From assembly GCF_028745735.1 (NCBI RefSeq), contig NZ_JAQZSM010000026.1, forward strand, positions 1 to 49,211: a stretch of DNA of 49,211 nt. Direction: 5' to 3'. The DNA comes from Roseinatronobacter alkalisoli (GTDB lineage Bacteria; Pseudomonadota; Alphaproteobacteria; Rhodobacterales; Rhodobacteraceae). The notes under the pieces are model-generated. The model did no database searches, had not been told where the DNA came from, and saw nothing but the letters and a program-made list of their open reading frames with translations. This document shows positions 18,788-27,802 of this stretch, piece by piece. The position numbers were made by a program, and so were the translations under genes. How positions within the stretch are numbered: position 1 is the first letter of the stretch; every line of letters begins with the position of its first letter.

Positions 18788-19114
18788 ATGTTCGATGCAG
18801 CGGATGGAACGGCCTTCACGCATGAGCAAGGGGCCCGTGCCCGCAAACTTTTCGCAGCTGTGGTACTGGCTGCACTGGATGATGCGATTGCGGATGACAA
18901 GAAATATGGTAACGGCCCGGAGCAGATTGCCCGCTGGGCGCGTTCGCGCGACGGGCGCGAAGTGTTGAGCTGCGCAGGCATCGACCCGAATGAACGTGTG
19001 GTTTCCGGCCTGATGGAATTTGTCGCCAAAGGCGTGCGCACGTCGGTTGCACTGTCGCGCGAAGAAAGCGAGCGGCGCAATGCCGCCGCCGCAGCGGAAG
19101 CTGAAGCCGCCTGA
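18788..19114 (+). CDS. DUF6280-type conserved small protein
   Basis: This 108-residue soluble protein has a highly regular, mostly helical sequence (ARKLFAAVVLAALDDAIADD, NGPEQIARWARSRDGREVLS, ERVVSGLMEFVAKGVRTSVA). I recognise it as the small family annotated DUF6280 in Rhodobacterales. No function is known to me. The strong conservation and the good Shine-Dalgarno AAGGAA six bases before the ATG indicate a real, well-translated gene. It ends in a strong intrinsic terminator and appears monocistronic. Confidence 0.85.
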   Translation: MFDAADGTAFTHEQGARARKLFAAVVLAALDDAIADDKKYGNGPEQIARWARSRDGREVLSCAGIDPNERVVSGLMEFVAKGVRTSVALSREESERRNAAAAAEAEAA

Positions 19115-19141
19115 CCTGACTGGCCGATACAAGAATTTCTG

Positions 19142-19171
19142 CCCCGCGCATAAGGCTGCGCGGGGTTTTTT
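19142..19171 (+). terminator. Rho-independent terminator after the DUF6280-type gene
   Basis: An eight-base-pair stem CCCCGCGC/GCGCGGGG with an eight-base loop is followed by six T, 27 bases after the stop codon. Confidence 0.92.
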
Positions 19172-19291
19172 ATTTTCATATGCGGTGATGGCTGCGGGCG
19201 CTGATGTCTGGCGTTTTGGGTATGTTCTGGCGTGTAATCAGCTTGGTTTATCCGCAAATCAGGTCAAATCTGATCTGACACCTATATGTGC

Positions 19292-19383
19292 GTATCCCAA
19301 ACGCGCGGAGCAAAGGCCGCAAGGCTGGCCCACGCCACCGGTGGGCCGTCCCGCAGCCTGCCGCTGGCGCGGGCTTGGTGCGA
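19292..19383 (-). repeat. Structured intergenic repeat, copy B (short form)
   Basis: Read on the minus strand, this copy begins at the CACCAAGCCCGCGCCAGCGG arm and passes directly into CAGGCTGCGGGACGG, skipping the roughly 95-base middle part of the long form. It ends TTTGGGATAC, as copy D does. It lies in the 338-base gap between two convergent genes, which otherwise holds only the terminator at 19142 and no supported gene. Confidence 0.8.
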
Positions 19384-19452
19384 AGGAGCGTCCGTTGTCT
19401 TGCCAGCGTTATTCCCCGCAAACGGGGTATTTCCACCAGCCAAACCCCAACT

Positions 19453-20232
19453 TTAACCGCTCATCTGTGTCAGGAAACCGTCGATCGCATCTGCCGTCGT
19501 GGCGGGGTGCGTCAGCGGCAGCATATGCCCGGCGCCGCTGATGCATTGCGCCTGCGCATCGGGTAACCTTTCGCATAGCGCGGCGTTGATCGCGCCTGCA
19601 ACGGGTGGCGACGCGCTGCCATGCAGCAGCAATACCGGCGCGCGTAACCCCTCCAGCCGTCCCGGTGCCAGAATACCCGCGCTGTCGTCATATATGGCCG
19701 GGGTCGTTGCCATGATCAGCGGTATTTTCGCGGAAATCCGGTCCTGTTCTGCAGGGGGCATTTCGCGGAAGGGCGTGCCCGTGCCCCATAAATCCAGAAA
19801 CAGCGCCGCAGCGGTGTGATAATCGCCAAGGGCGATGGCGCTGGCGAATTCCGCATCATGGGCGGCATGGGCCGCGTATTCGGGGCGGCTTCTGGCGGCG
19901 GCGAATAAAACCGGCTCTATCAGCACCAGGGCGCGCACCAGATCAGGGCGTTCCAGCGCCAGACGCAAGGCGATTGTCGCCCCGAAGGAATGCCCGATCA
20001 GCAGTGATGGTGCCTGCAGCAGGGTCTGGGCATGGGCGACGCATTGCCCCTGAAACTCGCCCGTCCCGTCCCAGTCGTCAGACCGGCCATGGCCGGGCAT
20101 GTCAAACCCCTGCGCCGCAAGCGGGGTGCGCATCGCGGCCAGCAGCGCCCGCCAGTCGCGCGCGCGGCCAAGGGCGCAATGCAGCATCAGGGCGGGCATG
20201 CCCTGTGTGCTGAACCGGTAATCGGCAATCAC
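19453..20232 (-). CDS. Alpha/beta-fold hydrolase
   Basis: The 259-residue protein is an alpha/beta hydrolase with the nucleophile elbow GHSFGA at about residue 99. The oxyanion region is near MLHCALGRARDW, where the common HG has become HC. The acidic residue is likely near VLLLHGSASPP, and the catalytic histidine lies in ISGAGHMLPLTHP. It resembles esterases or lactonases of the MhpC/PcaD group, but the substrate cannot be inferred. Its start codon overlaps the stop of the upstream isomerase gene by four bases (ATGA), so the two are translationally coupled and probably act together. Confidence 0.85.
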   Translation of the reverse strand: MIADYRFSTQGMPALMLHCALGRARDWRALLAAMRTPLAAQGFDMPGHGRSDDWDGTGEFQGQCVAHAQTLLQAPSLLIGHSFGATIALRLALERPDLVRALVLIEPVLFAAARSRPEYAAHAAHDAEFASAIALGDYHTAAALFLDLWGTGTPFREMPPAEQDRISAKIPLIMATTPAIYDDSAGILAPGRLEGLRAPVLLLHGSASPPVAGAINAALCERLPDAQAQCISGAGHMLPLTHPATTADAIDGFLTQMSG

Positions 20233-20825
20233 ATGGTGACCCCAAGATGCTGCGCCAGAAAATCCAGCCTGTCCTGCCCCCAGAAGCGTTCCTCCCCCAC
20301 CACGAAGAACGGTACGCCGAACACACCATCGGCCACCGCGTCTTCCAGATTGCGGGGATAGATTTCGGCACCTTGCAACATGCCACTGAAGGCAAGCGCA
20401 GGGTCGAAACCCGCAGCCGTCAGGCAGTCGCGGATCACGTCATCATCTGCGATATTGCGGTCTTCGGCCCAGCAGGCGCGGGTCAGGCCATACAGCAATT
20501 CCGCCATGTCCCCGCCGCCCGATTCCTGTGCGGCGATGATGGCATAGGATGCGGGCGCGGGGTTGGTCGGGAAAAATGCCGGGCGCAGCGTCAGGGGCAT
20601 GTCCAGCCGGTCCGACCAGCGGCGCAATTCCTGCAACCGGTATGCTTTGCGGTTGTCATGACGCTCGGCCAGCACCTGCCCGCCGGTGCGCGCGAACAGC
20701 GCTGTCGGGTCAAGGGGCTTGTAGCGCAGGCTGGCACCCGCCTTGGCCGCGATCTGTGCCGGACGCTTGCCCGCCAGATATGTCCAGGGCGACAGGGGCG
20801 TAAAGTAGTAGTCAATATGTGGCAT
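20229..20825 (-). CDS. 2-hydroxychromene-2-carboxylate isomerase family protein
   Basis: The 198-residue protein is a thioredoxin-fold DsbA-like member of the HCCA isomerase / kappa-class glutathione transferase family. The N-terminal YFTPLSPWTYLAG places a serine-proline motif where DsbA has CxxC, as in glutathione-dependent isomerases. The helical insertion and the C-terminal GVFGVPFFVVGEERFWGQDRL are typical. Family members isomerise hydroxychromene carboxylates in naphthalene breakdown, but most such genes outside those clusters have unknown substrates, and no naphthalene genes are seen here. It forms a coupled pair with the downstream hydrolase. Confidence 0.88.
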   Translation of the reverse strand: MPHIDYYFTPLSPWTYLAGKRPAQIAAKAGASLRYKPLDPTALFARTGGQVLAERHDNRKAYRLQELRRWSDRLDMPLTLRPAFFPTNPAPASYAIIAAQESGGGDMAELLYGLTRACWAEDRNIADDDVIRDCLTAAGFDPALAFSGMLQGAEIYPRNLEDAVADGVFGVPFFVVGEERFWGQDRLDFLAQHLGVTM

Positions 20826-20931
20826 TTGTCACGGCTCCTTGCCTTGGCGGTTTGCAAGATCGTAGCGGGGTGGTAAGCGGTGTCAATCTTGTCCGAATCC
20901 ACTCCGGCCCCATTTCGTCAAGGATTGCCCC

Positions 20932-21951
20932 ATGATCGACCGCACTGAACCCAAGCTGATTTCCGGCAACGCGAACATACCGCTTGCCAAGGCCATAGCG
21001 CGACGCATGTCGCTGCATCGTGGCATGAATGTCGGGCTTGTTGATGCCCGTGTGGAACGGTTCAACGATCAGGAAGTCTTTGTCGAAGTGTATGAAAATG
21101 TCCGTGGCGAGGATATGTTCATCATCCAGTCCACGTCGAACCCCGCCAATGACAACCTGATGGAATTGCTGATCATCGCTGATGCGCTGAAGCGGTCGTC
21201 GGCATCGCGGATCACGGCAGTTATTCCCTATTTCGGCTATGCCCGTCAGGACCGCCGCACCAAGGCCCGCACGCCGATTTCCGCCAAGCTGGTGGCGAAC
21301 ATGATCGCGCAGTCCGGGATTGAACGCATTCTGACGCTGGATCTGCATGCCGCCCAGATTCAGGGGTTCTTCGATATTCCGGTGGATAACCTGTATGCCG
21401 CGCCGGTATTCGCGCTGGATGTGCTGCATCATTTCAAGGGCCGTTTGCAGGATGTAACCGTCGTGTCGCCCGATGTCGGCGGTGTGGCACGCGCGCGCGA
21501 ACTGGCCAAACGCATTGGCTGTGCGCTGGCCATCGTGGATAAACGCCGCGAAAAGCCCGGTGAAATTGCCGAAATGACGGTTATCGGCGATGTAAGCGGC
21601 AAAAGCTGCATCATTGTGGACGATATCTGCGACACTGCCGGAACCCTGTGCAAGGCCGCCGAAGTCTTGACAGAGGCCGGCGCAACAGAAGTTCACAGCT
21701 ACATCACCCATGGTGTGCTGTCCGGCCCGGCCGTGGAACGCATCACAAATTCGGTCATGAAATCATTGGTGATCACCGATTCCATCGCGCCCACCGAAGC
21801 AGTGAAATCCGCCCATAACATCCGCATTGTGCCGACCGCACCGATGTTCGCCCAAGGTATTCTGAATACCTGGAAAGGGACATCCGTGTCGTCGCTCTTT
21901 GACACCGAAACGCTGACCCCGATTTATGAAGGGCTGTACGGCGAGGTTTGA
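20932..21951 (+). CDS. prs: Ribose-phosphate pyrophosphokinase
   Basis: Prs makes PRPP from ribose 5-phosphate and ATP, feeding purine, pyrimidine, histidine, tryptophan and NAD synthesis. The 339-residue protein has the class I features: [19 protein letters not shown], the catalytic flexible loop with DKRREKPGE, and the PRPP-binding site [16 protein letters not shown]. It is slightly longer at its N-terminus than the E. coli enzyme, which is usual in alphaproteobacteria. AAGGA lies seven bases before the ATG. The gene is divergent from the isomerase/hydrolase pair and is followed 39 bases after its stop by copy C of the intergenic repeat. Confidence 0.97.
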   Translation: MIDRTEPKLISGNANIPLAKAIARRMSLHRGMNVGLVDARVERFNDQEVFVEVYENVRGEDMFIIQSTSNPANDNLMELLIIADALKRSSASRITAVIPYFGYARQDRRTKARTPISAKLVANMIAQSGIERILTLDLHAAQIQGFFDIPVDNLYAAPVFALDVLHHFKGRLQDVTVVSPDVGGVARARELAKRIGCALAIVDKRREKPGEIAEMTVIGDVSGKSCIIVDDICDTAGTLCKAAEVLTEAGATEVHSYITHGVLSGPAVERITNSVMKSLVITDSIAPTEAVKSAHNIRIVPTAPMFAQGILNTWKGTSVSSLFDTETLTPIYEGLYGEV

Positions 21952-21990
21952 GATCTGCTGCTTTTTCCGGGGACGGGGGGAAGCGGTCGC

Positions 21991-22180
21991 GGGGCCATGC
22001 ACCAAGCCCGCGCCAGCGGTGGGCCGGGGACTGCCGGTCCGACGTGAGAGGGGTTCACTTTAAGCAGGCGGCATAACCCTGGCCTTCAATGCTTGAATCA
22101 GCACCAGCGAAACCGGCGGGCTGCAGGGCGGCCCACCGCTGGCGCGGCGGGCTGCGCCCTTTACTCCGCGCGTTTGGGAC
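21991..22180 (+). repeat. Structured intergenic repeat, copy C (long form)
   Basis: This copy starts GGGGCCATGCACCAAGCCCG and ends with CTCCGCGCGTTTGGGAC. Its two arms, GCGCCAGCGGTGGGCC and GGCCCACCGCTGGCGC, are perfectly complementary. It occupies most of the 301-base gap between the convergent prs and nfeD-like genes; the remaining bases contain nothing I can support as a gene. Confidence 0.85.
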
Positions 22181-22252
22181 TCTCCAACACCTGTTTCACA
22201 CCAGAACCGACAAGCCGTGCGCATACCGGCGGGTATGCTCCCGCCCCGCCCT

Positions 22253-22585
22253 TCAGTCCTGCGTGCCGTCGGGTGGCGCGCTTTTCCTGCGGTCCGATTT
22301 CGGCAGCGAATCCAGCGAATCGAAATCGTTGATGTCACGGTGGGATTTGCGCCACGCGGCGTTCCAGCGTGACAGGCCCAGCCACACCACCAGCCCCAGC
22401 GCCGCCCAGATCAGCGCCTGAACCAGAACCGGCAGCCCCGGCATCAACCAGACCAGCGCGGCCACTGCCACAGCCCCCAGCGCGAACCCAAGCGCGACAT
22501 AGACAGTGGTCATCATTTCCGCGATCAGCAGGATCACGGCAATGATGCCCCATATCATCCAGTCCGGCAGGCCAAGGTTTTCCAT
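22253..22585 (-). CDS. NfeD-like membrane protein
   Basis: This 110-residue short NfeD protein has two or three closely spaced membrane helices (WMIWGIIAVILLIAEMM, VALGFALGAVAVAALVWL, VLVQALIWAALGLVVWLG) and a charged cytosolic tail. The long-form protease domain and most of the OB-fold domain are absent. NfeD proteins usually pair with SPFH/band-7 proteins, and this one follows directly after such a gene with three bases between the stop and start codons. A role in membrane microdomains or membrane-protein quality control is the usual inference. Confidence 0.88.
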   Translation of the reverse strand: MENLGLPDWMIWGIIAVILLIAEMMTTVYVALGFALGAVAVAALVWLMPGLPVLVQALIWAALGLVVWLGLSRWNAAWRKSHRDINDFDSLDSLPKSDRRKSAPPDGTQD

Positions 22586-22588
22586 TGC

Positions 22589-23443
22589 CTAGATGTCTTT
22601 CAGGATGGCTGCCGCCTCGCGGAAGGCATTGGACGGCCCGCCCGGCAGCATGATCAGCTTCGCATTGTCGGATTTGGCCAGCCCTTCCAGTGCTTCGATC
22701 TGCATGCGCGCGGTCTGGAACACCAGCGCTTCCTGCGCATTGGCCCCTTCCAGCGAGGCCGCAATTTCACGGTTGGCCTCGGCATTGGCATGCGCAATGG
22801 CGCGGATACCGTCTGCGCGGCGCTGCGCTTCATAAAGCTCGCCATCGGCGTTCAGCTCTGCCGCGCGGCGCTGGCCTTCGGCGCGGGTGATGGCGGCGCG
22901 GCGTTCGCGTTCGGCGGCCAGCACTTCTGCCATGGCCTTCTGGGTGGTTTCATTCAGACGCACATCGGTAATTTCCGACCGGCTGATGCGGATACCATAG
23001 GTCTTGCCCGCATCTTCCAGCGCTTCCAGCAGCGCCAGGTTCAGCGACCCGCGGTCCGACTGCACCGCGTCCAGTTCCACCTTGCCCAGTTCAGACCGCA
23101 CCAGCGACTGTACCAGCCCGATCACCAGATCATCGATCTTGTTGACACGGAACACCGCCGCTTCGGGGTTCTCAATGCGGTAGACCACCAGCAATTGCGC
23201 ACCGAAAACCACGTTATCGGCAGACACGACTTCCAGTTCAATGTCGTTCAGAACCTGATCATTGACGGGCACGTTGGCATGCACACGGTCCAGAAACGGG
23301 ATGATGATATTAACACCCGCATCCAGCGTCCGTTGATAGGCCCCAAGCCGGGTGATGACCAGATTGCGCGACTGCGGCACAATCTTCAGCCCCATGATGA
23401 CAATCAGCACCAGAAGGACAACAAGCGCCAGAATTAGTTCCAT
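22589..23443 (-). CDS. SPFH/band-7 domain protein (QmcA/slipin type)
   Basis: The 284-residue protein has one N-terminal membrane helix (LALVVLLVLIVIMGL), the SPFH domain from about residue 22 (RNLVITRLGAYQRTLDAGVNI), and a long coiled-coil with repeated AERERRAAITRAEGQRRAAEL heptads. A C-terminal oligomerisation stretch ends it. This is the stomatin/QmcA arrangement; such proteins form large cage-like or raft-like membrane assemblies and often associate with FtsH or NfeD. The following nfeD-like gene is three bases away, so the two form an operon. Confidence 0.92.
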   Translation of the reverse strand: MELILALVVLLVLIVIMGLKIVPQSRNLVITRLGAYQRTLDAGVNIIIPFLDRVHANVPVNDQVLNDIELEVVSADNVVFGAQLLVVYRIENPEAAVFRVNKIDDLVIGLVQSLVRSELGKVELDAVQSDRGSLNLALLEALEDAGKTYGIRISRSEITDVRLNETTQKAMAEVLAAERERRAAITRAEGQRRAAELNADGELYEAQRRADGIRAIAHANAEANREIAASLEGANAQEALVFQTARMQIEALEGLAKSDNAKLIMLPGGPSNAFREAAAILKDI

Positions 23444-23503
23444 CAGACCAGCCTTTTTGATTATATTGGATTGCGGCCATGGTCGCGCGAAAACGCGCGC
23501 TGT

Positions 23504-24727
23504 TCAAGCCATATCAGCAGTGGCGAACCGGCGCGAATACAGCAGCAACGCCAGCGCAGCCCCGGCGAAGGCCAGATTGCCTGCAACCAGTGTGTCTGGG
23601 GTGCCATTATAGGCCATGGCCACCGGCACCGATAATACTGCCGCCCCGATGGTGGACAGCGACATCACCACCGAAGACCCGATGCCCGCGATATGCCCCA
23701 GCGGTTGCAATGCCAGCGCATTCAGGTTGCCGAAGGTCAGGCCGATGGTGAAAAAGGTGGAACACATGAAGGCGAAGAACAGACCGAAATTCCACGGCGC
23801 AGGCAGGTCAATCTGCAGCAGCCCCAGAAACAGCGCCGACACCAGCACCTGCCACGTAAAGGCGAATGTCGCCAGTGTCCGCATTCCCAGCCGCATGACA
23901 AGCTGCGCATTGGCCATGCTGGCCGTGCCTGCAATCAACGCCGTGGCCGCGAACCACAGGTGAAATGTGGCGGCCCGGTCATAGATTTCATCAAAGATGA
24001 TCGGCAGGTTTGACAGCCATGTGAACAGCGGCGCGAAGGAAAAGACCAGCGCCGCCACATAGACCATGACCGCACGATTGGTGCCGATCTCCGCAAGGGC
24101 GCTGCCAATCGCTGACGGGCTTAACGGGCGACGCCGCGCCAGCGGCAGGGATTCAGGTTGGCGCAGAAACAGCCACAGCCCGCTGACCAGTCCGAAAGCC
24201 ACGAAGGCATAGAAAATCGCGCGCCAGTCCGCCAGCGCGATGATCCCGGCCCCGATCGTGGGCGCGATTGCCGGAACCAGCACGAATAACGTCATGATGA
24301 TGGATGTCACCCGCGCCATCGTGCGGCCCTCATAGAGGTCGCGCACCATGGCCGTGGCCACCACACGCGGGGCGGCGGCCCCCAGCCCCTGCAACAGGCG
24401 CGCGCCCAGCAGCGCCTCTATCGTCATGGCATGTGATGCCAGCAGCGACCCGCCGACATAGAGCACCAGCCCCCCCAGCAGCACCGATTTGCGCCCATAA
24501 GCGTCCGATACCGGCCCGCAAACCATGATCCCCAGCCCCAGACCCAACACAAAGACGGGGATTACCAGTTGCCCCCGTGTTGGTGCCGCAGGCGACAGTT
24601 CCGCGCCAATGACCGGCAGCGCGGGCAGCATTGCGTCAATGGCGAATGCAATCATGGCTGACATCAGCGCCATCAGCGCCACAAATTCCCCGAAGCGCAG
24701 GGGCTTGGTCGGGGGGAAGGGGATCAT
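23504..24727 (-). CDS. Bcr/CflA family multidrug efflux transporter (MFS)
   Basis: The 407-residue protein has twelve predicted membrane helices and the MFS motif A in the loop after helix 2, GPVSDAYGRKSVLLGG. The N-terminus FVALMALMSAMIAFAIDAML and motif C-like VPAIAPTIGAGI are typical of the Bcr/CflA drug:H+ antiporters of the inner membrane. Substrates in this family include bicyclomycin, chloramphenicol and sulfonamides, but none can be assigned. Its start overlaps the stop of the DsbA-like gene by four bases, making it the third gene of a tightly coupled operon. Confidence 0.93.
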   Translation of the reverse strand: MIPFPPTKPLRFGEFVALMALMSAMIAFAIDAMLPALPVIGAELSPAAPTRGQLVIPVFVLGLGLGIMVCGPVSDAYGRKSVLLGGLVLYVGGSLLASHAMTIEALLGARLLQGLGAAAPRVVATAMVRDLYEGRTMARVTSIIMTLFVLVPAIAPTIGAGIIALADWRAIFYAFVAFGLVSGLWLFLRQPESLPLARRRPLSPSAIGSALAEIGTNRAVMVYVAALVFSFAPLFTWLSNLPIIFDEIYDRAATFHLWFAATALIAGTASMANAQLVMRLGMRTLATFAFTWQVLVSALFLGLLQIDLPAPWNFGLFFAFMCSTFFTIGLTFGNLNALALQPLGHIAGIGSSVVMSLSTIGAAVLSVPVAMAYNGTPDTLVAGNLAFAGAALALLLYSRRFATADMA

Positions 24728-25356
24728 GCGGGTGGGTCCAGCTCATCAATGATATTGCGCCATGTTTCGACCGATTGCGCGCCGGGAACTGCGTATTGCT
24801 GCGCAACTACGAAGAACGGCACGCCGGAAATGCCGCGCGCGCGGGCATCACGGTCTGCGGTGGCAATGATGTCGCGGTCGGCGTCGCTGTCCAGAAGCCG
24901 CGCAATCATGCTGCGGTCCAGCCCGACGGAGTCGCCCAGTGCCAGCAGGGTTTCACTGTCGCCGATATCGCGCCCTTGCTGGAAATAGGCGCGGAACAAA
25001 GTGCTGACCATGGCGGTCTGCCGCCCTTCAAGCCCGGCCCAATGGATCAGCCGATGCGCGTTCAGCGTGTTGGGCGTGCGGGTGATGGCGGGCAGGTCCA
25101 GCGTCAGGCCGGTGTCTTCCGCAGCGTCGATAATCGGCTTATGGGCATCCAGTATCCCTTTGGCATCGCCGAATTTCATCGCCATGTATTCGTCGCGCGA
25201 CATGCCTGTTGCGGGCATGTCGGGGTTCAACTGGAAGGGTTTCCAGCGAATATCGAACGGGTGGTCGGGGCGGCTTTCAAGCGCGCGGTCCAGCCGGGCC
25301 TTGCCGATAAAGCACCATGGGCAGACAGGGTCGGAATATATGTCCAGCCGGATCAT
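24724..25356 (-). CDS. DsbA family oxidoreductase (FrnE-like)
   Basis: The 210-residue thioredoxin-fold protein has a CPWC active site at about residues 12-15 (YSDPVCPWCFIGK), the helical insertion, and the cis-proline region RGISGVPFFVV. There is no signal peptide, so it acts in the cytoplasm, unlike true DsbA. FrnE-type proteins are linked to thiol redox and polyketide modification, but the substrate here is unknown. It overlaps both neighbours by four bases, indicating strict coupling with the CoA ligase and the MFS exporter. Confidence 0.9.
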   Translation of the reverse strand: MIRLDIYSDPVCPWCFIGKARLDRALESRPDHPFDIRWKPFQLNPDMPATGMSRDEYMAMKFGDAKGILDAHKPIIDAAEDTGLTLDLPAITRTPNTLNAHRLIHWAGLEGRQTAMVSTLFRAYFQQGRDIGDSETLLALGDSVGLDRSMIARLLDSDADRDIIATADRDARARGISGVPFFVVAQQYAVPGAQSVETWRNIIDELDPPA

Positions 25357-26870
25357 GACGGGTCCTCATAGTTGTTGCGCAGGGCGCGACGTGACAATTT
25401 GCCATTGGCCCCGCGCGGCAGGCTGTCGCAATGGCGATACAGGCGCGGCTGCTTGTAGCGTGCCAACCGGCCGGCGGCAAAGGCTTCCAGTTCCGGCAGG
25501 GGCAGGGCCTCGGGGCCGGTATAGAAGGCCGCAATGACGGTGACACCGGGTTTCACTTCGATTTCGGTGCAGGCAATATCGGTAATGCCGGGATGATCAG
25601 TCAGCGTGCGTTCGACTTCCAGTGGGGAAACGCGGAACCCGCCTGCATTCATCATGTCGTCATTGCGCCCGACATACGTGATTGCGCCATCTTCTGCCAT
25701 GCGGGCATGATCGCCGGTCAGGAACCAATCCCCGGTCAGCGGCAGGTCCGGCTGCGTGTCCGCGCCCAGATAGCCCAGCATCAGGCCGGGGTCGCTGCGG
25801 TGAATGGCCAGCATGCCATCCTCGCCACACGGGGCGGGCTGGCCATCCGCGCCCAGCACGGCAAGCTGCCGCCCGTCCTGCGGGTAACCTGCGGACCCAA
25901 TGGGGGCAGGGCGCGCGGGGCTGGAGGAAATATAGGTCGAACATTCCGACATTCCCAGCGCTTCATAGATCGCCGTGCCTGTCGCCGCGTGCCAGCCCGC
26001 GCGGGTTGCGTCGGGCAGTTTTTCGCCCGCAGACAGCCCATGGCGCAGGCGCGGCAGCTCCAGTTTTTGCCCGTCCTTCAGCAATTGACGATAGACCCCC
26101 GGCACGGCGGCAAAGAGTGTCGCGTCAAAGCGTTTCAGCATCAGCGCCAATGGCGCGCCGGTTTCGGGAATAAGCGCAGTTGCGCCAATGGCCCAGGGGT
26201 CCATCAGCCCGGTGCCCAGCGTATAGGTCCAGTTGAACGCGCCTGCATGCAGAACGCGGTCATCGGCGCGCAGCCCATACCAGCCATCCCACATCATCCG
26301 CCGCGCCCAGACAGCGCGGTGGGCATGCACCACTGCGCGCGGGTTCCCGCCGCTGCCCGATGTATAGATGATATATCCCGCCCGGTCAGGCGCGCCCATA
26401 TGCCAGTCGCATGGCGGCAAGTCCTGCATCCGGCGCAACTGCGCGCAGTCCAGTGTCGGTGCCGGATGATCGGGCAGGGCCACGCCGTCAGATGCCAGCA
26501 CCAGTGCAGGTGCCACCTGCGCCGCAATCTTGGTGATTTCCGGCCCCGTCAGTTGCGTCGATGTCGGCACCGGCACCAGCCCCGCCGCCAGCGCGCCCAG
26601 ATAGGCCACCGGAAAATCCACGCTGTTGCCCAGCCGCAGCAGCACGCGGTCACCGGGGTGCAGGCCCGCACGCAGCAACCCCTGTCCGGTGCCGCGCACC
26701 GCCGCTATCAGCCGCCCATAGGACCAGCGTTCGGCCCCGGATGCGCGCACAATCTGCAACGCGATCTTGTCGGGCGTCTGTTCCCCCGCCGCCAGCACAT
26801 AGCGCGCCATGTTGAACGGCGCGGGGCAGGGCGGGAATATCGCAGGGCGGGTGGTAGATAACATGTGCAT
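25353..26870 (-). CDS. AMP-forming acyl/aryl-CoA ligase
   Basis: The 505-residue protein belongs to the ANL superfamily of adenylating enzymes, which activate a carboxylic acid with ATP and transfer it to CoA. It has the P-loop YTSGSGGNPR, the A5 motif YEALGMSECSTYISS, the hinge region FLTGDHARMAEDGAI and the C-terminal catalytic lysine in GANGKLSRRALR. The overall pattern is closest to benzoate-CoA ligase type enzymes, but the acid cannot be predicted. In-frame ATG codons at 26870 and 26864 are both possible starts. It heads a coupled operon with the DsbA-like and MFS genes and is divergent from an XRE-cupin regulator, which likely controls it. Confidence 0.88.
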   Translation of the reverse strand: MHMLSTTRPAIFPPCPAPFNMARYVLAAGEQTPDKIALQIVRASGAERWSYGRLIAAVRGTGQGLLRAGLHPGDRVLLRLGNSVDFPVAYLGALAAGLVPVPTSTQLTGPEITKIAAQVAPALVLASDGVALPDHPAPTLDCAQLRRMQDLPPCDWHMGAPDRAGYIIYTSGSGGNPRAVVHAHRAVWARRMMWDGWYGLRADDRVLHAGAFNWTYTLGTGLMDPWAIGATALIPETGAPLALMLKRFDATLFAAVPGVYRQLLKDGQKLELPRLRHGLSAGEKLPDATRAGWHAATGTAIYEALGMSECSTYISSSPARPAPIGSAGYPQDGRQLAVLGADGQPAPCGEDGMLAIHRSDPGLMLGYLGADTQPDLPLTGDWFLTGDHARMAEDGAITYVGRNDDMMNAGGFRVSPLEVERTLTDHPGITDIACTEIEVKPGVTVIAAFYTGPEALPLPELEAFAAGRLARYKQPRLYRHCDSLPRGANGKLSRRALRNNYEDPS

Positions 26871-26911
26871 GATTTATGCCCGCCGCGTGACAGTTGCAAG
26901 TCCATGCACGC

Positions 26912-26921
26912 TTGCGTAAAG
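26912..26921 (+). promoter_or_regulatory. TTGCGTAAAG motif in the CoA ligase/XRE divergent gap
   Basis: TTGCGTAAAG lies nine bases upstream of the XRE-cupin start, in the 60-base gap between the two divergent genes. The same ten bases occur twice in tandem at 35217-35238. It is a candidate operator of the XRE regulator. Confidence 0.35.
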
Positions 26922-26930
26922 AGAACCGCC

Positions 26931-27554
26931 ATGAGTGACCCTGAAAACACCAGTGTTATCCGCATTGCCCGCGCAGGCGGTGATGTCGAACCCGCCCAGC
27001 CCATCGATCTGGCTGAACGGGTGCGTTCCCTGCGCCGTGCGCGGGGCTGGACGCTGGAACAGGCCGCAAGGGCCGCCGGGCTGGCGCGATCCACCCTGTC
27101 CAAGATCGAAAACGGGCAGATGTCGCCCACCTATGACGCGCTGAAAAAACTGGCGGGGGGGCTGGAAATTACGGTGCCGCAATTGTTTACCCCCCCTGAA
27201 ACCACGCGGGCCGGTGGGCGCATGGCGCTGACATCGCGCAGCGAAGGCACCTCCCACCCGACGCCGACTTATGACCACCGCTTGCTGGCCGCACAACTGA
27301 CGTCGAAGAAGATGTTGCCCTATCAGGCCCGCGTGCGGGCGCGCAGCATGCAGGATTTCGACGGTTGGGTGCGCCATGGCGGCGAGGAATTCCTGTATGT
27401 CCTGACCGGCGAAATCCGGCTGTTCACCGAATTCTATGCGCCCGTGGACATGAAACGCGGTGACAGCGCCTATTATGACGCGACCATGGGGCATAATGTC
27501 GTGTCATTGTCGCGCGAGGATGCGGAAATCCTTTGGGTTACTTCGCTGGACTGA
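26931..27554 (+). CDS. XRE-family regulator with C-terminal cupin domain
   Basis: The 207-residue protein combines an N-terminal XRE helix-turn-helix at about residues 28-85 (RVRSLRRARGWTLEQAARAA, LARSTLSKIENGQMSPTYDA) with a C-terminal cupin sensor domain (HGGEEFLYVLTGEIRLFTEF, KRGDSAYYDATMGHNV). Such regulators sense small molecules and control neighbouring catabolic or transport genes. A longer frame starts at 26865 inside the divergent gap, but the ATG at 26931 was preferred because it gives a normal N-terminus and lies after AAAGAGAA. The divergent CoA ligase operon is its probable target. Confidence 0.9.
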   Translation: MSDPENTSVIRIARAGGDVEPAQPIDLAERVRSLRRARGWTLEQAARAAGLARSTLSKIENGQMSPTYDALKKLAGGLEITVPQLFTPPETTRAGGRMALTSRSEGTSHPTPTYDHRLLAAQLTSKKMLPYQARVRARSMQDFDGWVRHGGEEFLYVLTGEIRLFTEFYAPVDMKRGDSAYYDATMGHNVVSLSREDAEILWVTSLD

Positions 27555-27574
27555 ACGGTGGATGGCCGGGGGGA

Positions 27575-27762
27575 GTATCCCAAAAGCGCGGAATTAAGGC
27601 CGCAGGCCGCCGCGCCACCGGTGGGCCGTCCCGCGGCCTGCCGGTTTTGCTGGTGTTGACTCACGCCTTGGTCGTCAGGATTGTGGAGCCTGCATAAAGT
27701 GCATTCCACCCGCGCCGGACCGGAAGACCCCGGCCCACCGCTGGCGCGGGCTTGGTGCGTGA
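27575..27762 (-). repeat. Structured intergenic repeat, copy D (long form)
   Basis: On the minus strand it runs from CTCACGCACCAAGCCCGCGC to CCGCGCTTTTGGGATAC. The outer stem AGGCCGC/GCGGCCT is perfect. The copy fills most of the 248-base gap between the convergent XRE-cupin gene and ppk1, starting 20 bases after the former's stop. Confidence 0.85.
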
Positions 27763-27802
27763 GAACACCCGCAAATCAGCCCCACCCGCCACAATCGCAG
27801 AT

